DNA from: Balanoglossus misakiensis
Lineage: Eukaryota; Hemichordata
Assembly (NCBI GenBank): GCA_040954595.2
Contig: CM082576.2
Location: forward strand, 6,944,001-7,008,000
DNA length: 64,000 nt
Reading direction: 5' to 3'
The notes beneath the pieces were generated by a model that saw only the letters and a list, made by a program, of their open reading frames with translations, was not told where the DNA came from and did not search any database. Position numbers and translations under genes: made by a program. This document shows, one piece after another, positions 57,201 to 64,000 of the stretch; the first letter of the stretch is position 1; the number at the start of each line of letters is the position of its first letter.

Positions 57201-57391
57201 ATTGTTTAGTTGAGGAAATGACAGGTCTTAAGTCGAGAATTGTACAAGTACATAATACTCAAACAGAGAAAGGCAATCCAGTTGCCACTGTGGCATCAGA
57301 AGAAGTGTCCAACTGGATCAAGCTTGACACACATTACCTGAAAATTGCCCTTATACATGCATACATTTGTGTTTTCCAAAGGAAGGATTAG
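54284..57391 (+). CDS. THUMPD2: THUMP-domain guanine-N2 methyltransferase, THUMPD2
   Basis: S-adenosylmethionine-dependent RNA methyltransferase. The human protein, working with TRMT112, is reported to make m2G in U6 snRNA. Eight exons: 54284-54367, 54537-54666, 54858-55450, 55654-55731, 55860-56072, 56397-56511, 56810-56930 and 57148-57391. All phases agree, giving 525 residues (human about 500). The N-terminus FATTGRGLEKFLADEI and GKVFFSSA..DLKLLKSAERL match THUMPD2 rather than THUMPD3. Exon 3 is a long, hydrophilic, poorly conserved linker that ends in the THUMP core FRISCKCTG. The Rossmann methyltransferase part has IGIRSTIAWSMCNLANIKEGD, the SAM-binding DPMCGTGTVLLEAA, and the catalytic-loop motif SDIPFG in place of the usual NPPY. 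A poly(A) signal lies 60 bp after the stop. The acyl-CoA oxidase starts 265 bp downstream. Confidence 0.93.
56135..56239. repeat. (AATAC)21 microsatellite
   Basis: Pure pentanucleotide run of 21 units in THUMPD2 intron 5, about 60 bp after the exon 5 donor. Confidence 0.97.
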
Positions 57392-57450
57392 AAACTAGAA
57401 CAACTTGACACATGTATCAGCACTTAATTTTCACTGCCTTATTGAAAAAG

Positions 57451-57456
57451 AATAAA
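57451..57456 (+). terminator. Poly(A) signal for THUMPD2
   Basis: AATAAA 60 bp after the THUMPD2 stop codon and about 200 bp before the next gene's start. Confidence 0.6.
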
Positions 57457-57546
57457 ATCAATGTCTATTTTCTACATGAATGTCACTGTCTTTTCTTCAT
57501 TTTATTATACATGTATATTGTACATGATTCAGACCTCTCGGGTGAG

Positions 57547-57624
57547 TGACCGTGACTGACCTTGTGAAGTACGCCCTCACTTGGGGATTGCCTGTTGCAC
57601 TGACCTGACCTGACCTGACCTGAC
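57547..57624. promoter_or_regulatory. TGACC-repeat cluster in the acyl-CoA oxidase promoter
   Basis: TGACC occurs at 57547 and 57557, and then as a run of consecutive units at 57601-57624, ending 31 bp before the oxidase ATG. TGACCT is the nuclear-receptor half-site AGGTCA read on the other strand. Units 10 bp apart form direct repeats with 4-bp spacing (DR4). A simple pentanucleotide slippage product is the alternative. Confidence 0.4.
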
Positions 57625-57655
57625 GATCGAGCTGCTGCAGACAGCTGAGCCAGAG

Positions 57656-60600
57656 ATGGCTGCGAAAGGCAAAGCCGTGCATCGTTCGGGGCCAACCAGT
57701 CTCTCACGATGTTTAGATGGAGAACACTGGGAAGTTAAAGAGAGACTAAGAAACTACATTGGCGAAAACGAGCTATTCAATCTAAGGTGAGATCCGTTCG
57801 AGAATGTCCCGGAGTAGTGATTGGACTGGAACCATCACGGGGTCACCGAACTTTGTAAACTTCGGGCTTGTGCAATGGTCATAGGTCTTGTGGTATCGGT
57901 CCTCTTCAGACCCATGTCTTGCCTTAATATTTGGGAACAAAAACTTTACATGGTCAATGGAACACTTGGAAAGAACAAAATATCACAATATACCATCTCT
58001 AAAATTCAGATGATGGCATCAGAATCTAGATTGTGTTATTGTAATTAGTTTAAAATCAACATTCCCCACTTTTTTTCTCACATCACAATGTCTATGTAAA
58101 GCAGATGTCCAGTTTCATTGCAATAGGGAATACATGTGATAGTATTGATTGGAATTTCCCAAAAGATTTTGTGCCACATCATTTTAAACAATCATACCCA
58201 TTCCCAATCCTCTTTTGCAGGTTTGATCTACCATTGTCAGCATACAGAGAAATCACTTTGCAGAGGGCAAAATGTCTGCTGAAATTTCCTGACGTACAAA
58301 AGCAGTTTGATGATCAGGTGGGTTTCGTGTTGCAGGAATTTAGCTGTCAGTAATTAAAGTAATTCAAAATGTTGTTTATCTGTGCTGTCTACTTGTAAAT
58401 ATTGTTGTAACATTTTGGACTTGTGCATTATTTTGGTGACGAAATGTTTATGACTTCATTGCAGGAAAAGTATGACTGTTTGTGGGTTATCAATGGAAAC
58501 GTGGACTTCGGATAGTCATTAGCATTGTTTTTGTTTTTTTTTAATTATTCAATACTAATTTTAGATGTGATCTGCAGATAAAGAAGTTATTTAAAACCGT
58601 TCTTCCTATGTACTCCCACAGAGGCATTTCAGATCAGGTGTGATAAATAAGAACCTAGCAATGACAGAGGCTGCTGCATCCAATGATGCCTGTGTGTCCG
58701 TCAAGGTATAGTCTAGTTCCCACTGCATGCACTCCAAATACATGTGATGATTGCAGAGTGTATACTGTGGTGTAATGTGTAGTCTTTGTCGTGTCTGTAG
58801 TTCTTTTTATTTCTTTTTTATTTCATTTTCTGCATGCTTTCTTGTGTGGTGTACGGTAGGTGGGTCATAGGAATGGGTACATGAACAAGAATTTGGCCGT
58901 CTCAGAAGTTGGTTCGGCAACTGATCTGTCTGTCGGAGTCAAGGTAGGTCAAGTGTGTGTGCTGGACGTAGCAAAGTCCATCTTTTACAGAACACTAGCC
59001 TGATATTCCACAGGTGGACTCTGCATTGCAGTGGATCCTATCACTGTTCACTGTTGTAGCTCTAGGAAATGTTGGATGAAACATTCTTCACTTTTTGTCA
59101 ATGCCTGGTTGTGTAATTTGATGGCATGTTTAATAACAATCTTTAATTTTCTTTATTCCTTTGGGACATGACAGACTATTCTGTTGTCTGGTAGAGCTTT
59201 TAGTCAGGGTATGTTTAACTCCATCACTACATCAGAGAAGTTGTATGTTCTGTGGCTGTCCGGTTCAACTGATCATATTAACCTATTCTGTGTTTTAGAT
59301 GGGCGTGATGGCATGGTTATTCGGTGGTGCAATAATCAACCTGGGTACAGAAAGGCACATTGAACAGTTTTTCCTCCCTTTGCAGGTAGTTTGTTATGAT
59401 ACTATTACTATAGATAAATGTAATGTTCTATGAAGTGCCAAGATGTACATCCATTTATTTTGCAATATGATCCAATGTGGCCACCTGAATGAGAACGTCC
59501 AAAGGTGTATTGGTGTAATGATCAAGGATGACCTGATTGTGGTCTGTGATGATATGGTGATGAAAATTAAATTATAGCCTTGACTTTCTCCCTGATCACA
59601 GGAATTGAAGTTCACCGGTATGTTTGCTATGAGTGAAAGAGGTCATGGAAGTAATGTGAGACAGATACAGACAGAAGCTCATTATGATCCAATGACACAG
59701 GAGTTTGTGATCAACACCCCTTGTGAAGACGCCCAGAAAATTTACATCGGCAACGCGCTGCTGGGGAACTATGCCTGTGTGTTTGCACAGCTCATACTGG
59801 ATGGCAAGACCAAAGGGCCACATGCGTTCATTGTACCAATCAGGGATGAGAGTGGGATGAATCCAGGCATCACTGTCACTGACATGGGCCTGAAGGAAGG
59901 TGAGTACTCTCAGAGTACAGACCATTCTTTTTTTGCGTGCAGGTAAAATATTTTTTGAACCCAACAGGAACTTATGAGAAATAGCCTTTGGGTACTCAGT
60001 ATGGACAGAATGCGGAGTGCAACAGCTTGAATTGTTACAAATACTACATGGAATGTATTTAATAATATTCTGAATTTCATTGATTTTGTCGCTAGTGGGC
60101 GCTAAGTCCGACTAGACTCTTCATTTAACTCGTAGAGGGCGCTTTAGTCAACTTGCTGTATGTGGACTTTTCCAAGCTGGACACAGACAGGAATGAAACT
60201 GTTATTTGACATAAAAGAAAACAGTCTGGTTTCTGTTGCTTTCTCTCTAAACTTAATAACATTACAGGCCTGACAGTGGGACTTTGTTAAATGAAAAGCA
60301 TCTGAATCTGTGTGTAGTCATGTAATTAAGTTAACTAGTCATTCAAATAAAATACACACATTGAACTAGTGTAACAAATTTGTTCATTCCAGGTTTAAAT
60401 GGTGTTGACAATGGCATGCTCTCTTTTGATCACATACGCATACCCCGCAGCAATCTTCTAAACCGCTACGCCGATGTCAGCCCCACCGGGACATACACAA
60501 CATCCATAAAAAGCAATGGGAAACGTTTCAATGCAATGTTGGCAGCCATGACTGGTACCAGGCTGGCACTAGCATTCCAAGCCACTACATCCATGAAGGT

Positions 60601-62948
60601 GGGGGTGATGTACAGTAATTAATTGCAGCAGCCTCTGGATTTATTGGTTTATTCAAAAATCAGCCATTTTGTGGAATCCTATCCAATACTAGCGCTGATT
60701 TAAATACCTTTTCGTTTCTGCAGGTTGGTCTGGAGATAGCAGTGAGGTATGGGCTGAAGTAAGTATCACAGGCCATGTTGAATCGTGTCTGGTAGTGTGA
60801 ACATTTTTCTTGGTTTGCATTGTTATTGTTGAGTCAAAGTGAGAAAAAGAATCAACATACATGTACTGTCTTCATTATACCGGTACACTGCATCATTGGA
60901 GTGGCTTGTGGCAGCTGCAATAATGAAGAAAAAAAAAAAAAAATTAAATCATGAAAGTCTGTGAAAAAGATGCTTGACACTCTTTACTAATAAATCATTT
61001 TTAACTCTGGCGTTTTTACACTCTCAGGCGCCAACAATTTGGTCCTGCCAATGGACCTGAGTATGCCATATTGGACTATCAAACCCAGCAAGTCAGACTT
61101 ATGCCTCATTTGGCCACATGTCTGGGTCTCTTATTTGCTCAAAGGTAAGGTATAAAAATTACCCTGTATTTAGAGCCAGCTGTGTGATTTTAGTATGTAG
61201 ACTTGGCATTGGAAAATCTCAAAACTTATTAAACACTGTGGAAATTGAAAAAAAAACACCTTTGGTTTGCACAACCAGAACAAACCACGCTAAATGTTTA
61301 ATGTAGGCCAGGGCATGTAATGTTTAACAGTCAAAGTACATTTATGTACTGTGTTTCGTTTGTAACCACAACACGAACAAAACCTAATAAAAGTTGAATG
61401 GGTCAGTCACCCACCATAAAGTGTTGGAGAGATTGAAAACAAAAATTCCATTGTACCAAGACCATCTCTCAGAGCCCTACAGCCTATGTAATACAGTGTA
61501 TTGGTAAATTCAGAAATCCAGTGACAAAGATATGGCAAGTGAACTATCCGGTATATCAAACTTATAAACAAGTTGATAAAAGTTGTGTTTTTTGGCTAAT
61601 GATAGATTGCAAACTTCTATTCATCTAATTTTAGTTCCCAAGTGTTTTTGTCTTTGTTTCAAAGGAGGCTCTTGTATAGAATTTATTGCCCCAACTTTTG
61701 ACATATTTAGGGTCATTTAGAGTTATTTACCTGCGATAATGTGGTGAATTTATCATTTAGATGTGAGTCTTGCACAATTCTGGGATGAGTCATACTTTTT
61801 CTTGTTTCATAGAGACATGATTGTGTTTTGTGTTCTTCACAACAAATGTCATGGAGAGAAAACGAAACATGTTAATGTTATAGACTTGACCCAAATGCTG
61901 ATAGTAATAAAACTCTAATACTGCAAATCACTCAGTCATACAGGACTTTGAATCGGTATCAGGGCTGTAGGAGTTAGGGTTGGAGTAAGTGTTTGGAGGT
62001 GGGTGGGATGAAGATAGATGACAAGTACCATACTTGTACCTGGTATTTTTTTTATTCACCTCAGCTGCAGTGTCTATAAATGCCCAACACCCTCCAGCAT
62101 AATAGAATGGTACCAGGTTGCCAGTATTTACATGTACTTTATCAACTGGACACATGTACCCTCGGTATATACAGCAGGATGTGTATACAGCAAGCCTTGT
62201 TAACATTTTATGTTGAATGGAAGCCTGCATGGTCGGCATCACACATTTTAGGGCTGTGTTGACAAACAGAATGCTAGTCATAGAAGCATAACTCTGGGCA
62301 GTTTAATGTGATGTTGGAAGAAGTAATAAAAGTGCCTATAATGCATTCTGAACTATGTGAGAATACTATCTCCAGCAAGTTTCAGCACATAAAGTACACA
62401 TGTCCAACTTTTTCGGCATTGTCACCACTGTTCAGAGAGACCCTATTAAACAGGTTATGTCAGAGCAAATTGGAAATGTGATAAAATGTAACGACATATT
62501 GTTTGCCATGATGTACATTACATTAGCAGTTACACTAATTTGCTCCTCCTTTGCATTGCTAACAATTAAGTGCTTCCTATGGGTCCCATACCCGCAGCCA
62601 CAGAAAGAATGACATCCATCTTTTAAATGTTTGAGAGGATAGAATTCTGTCAGGACAGGAGAGAGAGAGAGAGAGGGGGGGGGAGGGGGAGGGGGAGAGG
62701 GAGAGAGAGTTTGCAAGGTTATATTGCATCAAATTCAGTTGCTGTGGAAACTCGCAAAACATGTCTCAACCTTTGAAGTTGTCTGTTCTTCCAGATATGC
62801 AGGTGAAATCATGGATAAAGAATACAACGAGAAGAAAGAACTGCTGGACAACAGATATTTACAAGCGCTGACGTCAGGATTGAAGGCCTACAGTACGTGG
62901 GAGAACCTCAAGTGTTTGCAAACCTGCAGAGAGCTGTGTGGTGGCATG
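57656..62948 (+). CDS. Peroxisomal acyl-CoA oxidase, 5' part (runs off the window)
   Basis: FAD enzyme of the first step of peroxisomal beta-oxidation, oxidising acyl-CoA to trans-2-enoyl-CoA with release of H2O2 (family role). Exons found: 57656-57786, 58221-58317, then either 58622-58705 or 58860-58943, then 59299-59385, 59602-59899, 60393-60598, 60724-60758, 61028-61144 and 62795-62948. They give about 403 residues with one version of exon 3; the family has 650-700, so the C-terminal third lies beyond 64000. Key signatures are [16 protein letters not shown] with AHYDP (FAD/substrate domain), [38 protein letters not shown] and [13 protein letters not shown], and CRELCGGM. The catalytic Glu region is expected in the missing part. 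It looks closer to the ACX2/ACX3-like or ACOX3-like branch than to ACOX1, but I cannot settle this. Confidence 0.87.
58622..58705 (+). other. Acyl-CoA oxidase alternative exon 3a
   Basis: 84 nt, phase 0 at both ends, CAG acceptor and GTATAG donor. It encodes 28 residues including [15 protein letters not shown]. It occupies the same position in the family alignment as exon 3b. Confidence 0.75.
58860..58943 (+). other. Acyl-CoA oxidase alternative exon 3b
   Basis: 84 nt, phase 0 at both ends, TAG acceptor and GTAGGT donor. It encodes 28 residues including [20 protein letters not shown]. Twelve of 28 residues match exon 3a with no gap. The [11 protein letters not shown] run is the better match to what I recall of plant-type acyl-CoA oxidases. 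Confidence 0.8.
61145..62794. other. Large intron of the acyl-CoA oxidase
   Basis: About 1.65 kb with no further exon seen. A GA/GGGA-rich purine tract occupies about 62657-62710. The short frames in this interval are non-coding. Confidence 0.6.
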
Positions 62949-62984
62949 GTGAGTTTTGTCACGTGACTGTAGTCCAAGCTCGAA

Positions 62985-63362
62985 TGGTGGCACGATGCGA
63001 TGTCACCATCAAGTTAGACGTGTGTTGATCCAATCTCCATGGGATCATGGTTGCATGATGTCACCATCAAGTTAGATGTGTTTTGATCCATGGTTGCACG
63101 ATGTCAATAGCAGGTTCAATTTGTGTTGAGCCAGTCTCCGGCCATGGTGGCACGATTTCACCATCATTTCATCTAGTTTGTTGTGTGTTATCATCCAGTC
63201 TCCATGGTTGCATGGATGTCAACATCAAGTTAGATGTGTGTTGATCCAGTCTCCATGGTTGCATGATGTCAACAGCAGGTTCAATTTGTGTTGATCCAGT
63301 CTCCATGGGACCAGTCACCATGGTTGCATGATGTCGTCATCATCAAGTTTGTTGTGTGTTGA
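62985..63362. repeat. Degenerate minisatellite in the acyl-CoA oxidase intron
   Basis: Irregular tandem units of roughly 45-65 bp built from GTTGATCCAGTCTCCATGG, TTGCATGATGTCA, and CATCAAGTTAGATGTGT or AGCAGGTTCAATTTGTGT. At least six units with two alternating sub-types. Confidence 0.85.
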
Positions 63363-64000
63363 CTAGGTATCCATGCCTTGGGTTATTTTGTTTTTATAAG
63401 TCTCACTGACATTTCAAATACTCAGAATAATTTACTGCAGTTGGGTCCATTGCAACGTATTATCCTTTAGACCCAAAGCAAAATTCTGTCCTGAGCAGAC
63501 AATGCAGAACTTATGCACATGTATAATACTGGTATTAAACTAAATATTTTACTGTCAGTGATGATGTTTGAAGCACTGAATGTATTCAAGTCTGGACTTA
63601 AATCCAGAATCAGCAATAATTAAAAACACACCTGGCATATTGATAACCAGATTCTGGGTATTCTGTAGGGAGTCAAACAAGACACTGCGTGCAGTTGGTA
63701 AGCAGATCAAAAATGTAGAAAGATCGTTTGAGTTTCACTGTCTTGTTGTTTGTAACAACCCTTCTCAAGGAATTCCCACAAAATATAATGACATTCAATG
63801 TCATAAAATGTCAGACATTTTATGAAAAGCAGCTGTTTTACATGGATTTCCAGGTGACAACCAACATCAGTAAATATCAAATGCATGAATATCAGCTTCT
63901 GAAAAACAACCAAAGAAATAAATTCCCCATATAATGCATATAGAATTGTTTTGCGTTGTTCAGATCATCCTGCTTGTGGCTTGTATTGGGTGTGTTGGTG
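63363..64000. other. Right end of the window, probably intronic
   Basis: No exon that continues the acyl-CoA oxidase frame (which should encode the region after CRELCGGM) is visible. The short frames at 63580-63934 have no family content. Confidence 0.5.

Noticed and set aside
58465-58515. Possible extra acyl-CoA oxidase exon after TTGCAG ([12 protein letters not shown]...)
   Set aside because: It runs into a stop after 17 codons, has no donor, and does not match the family between exon 2 and exon 3.

Overview
This is a nuclear segment of an animal genome. Every convincing gene is split by GT-AG introns of roughly 150-2700 bp, the intergenic DNA is AT-rich, and the gene products are animal families: mitochondrial ribosomal protein L14, a GPR176-type receptor, a TMEM72-like membrane protein, a nucleoside hydrolase, two BAAT/ACOT-type acyl-CoA thioesterases, THUMPD2 and a peroxisomal acyl-CoA oxidase. 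The combination suggests a marine invertebrate, perhaps a deuterostome such as an amphioxus or hemichordate. The sequence alone does not fix the species. All exon models come from reading frames, splice sites and phase agreement, and from my memory of the families. No alignment or transcript data were used.

Layout. 1-4.9 kb holds no gene I can support. 5.4-6.1 kb is MRPL14 (+), behind a consensus NRF1-type site. 7.0-12.2 kb is a three-exon GPR176-like receptor (-) whose first intron carries long CAT/CAC microsatellites. 15.3-18.1 kb is a five-exon TMEM72-like gene (+).

Just 50 bp after the TMEM72-like stop codon the structure changes. From 18.1 to 42.5 kb lies a very large foldback structure: two inverted arms of about 4 kb facing each other around a 14.5-kb satellite of 87-bp units, the whole flanked by a direct repeat of about 0.8 kb. 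The left direct repeat appears to be the 3' UTR of the TMEM72-like gene. The arms also carry a 134-bp tandem array (7 copies left, about 6 right) and older internal duplications. No transposase or other known enzyme is visible. It resembles the foldback class (Drosophila FB, sea urchin TU), but with a central satellite organised in higher-order repeats of about 4.44 kb. This is the best candidate here for something undescribed.

44.2-64 kb is gene-dense: a nucleoside hydrolase (+, 5 exons); two tandem acyl-CoA thioesterase paralogues (-, 8 exons each, both ending in the peroxisomal signal SKL and both with a likely GC-AG second intron); THUMPD2 (+, 8 exons); and an acyl-CoA oxidase (+) that runs off the window and has a duplicated 84-nt exon likely to be mutually exclusive. 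The two thioesterases and the oxidase would act in the same place, peroxisomal fatty-acid oxidation, so this end of the window may be a loose peroxisomal lipid neighbourhood interrupted by THUMPD2. A 174-bp TTAA-flanked MITE sits in one thioesterase and is absent from the other, which gives a natural empty site.
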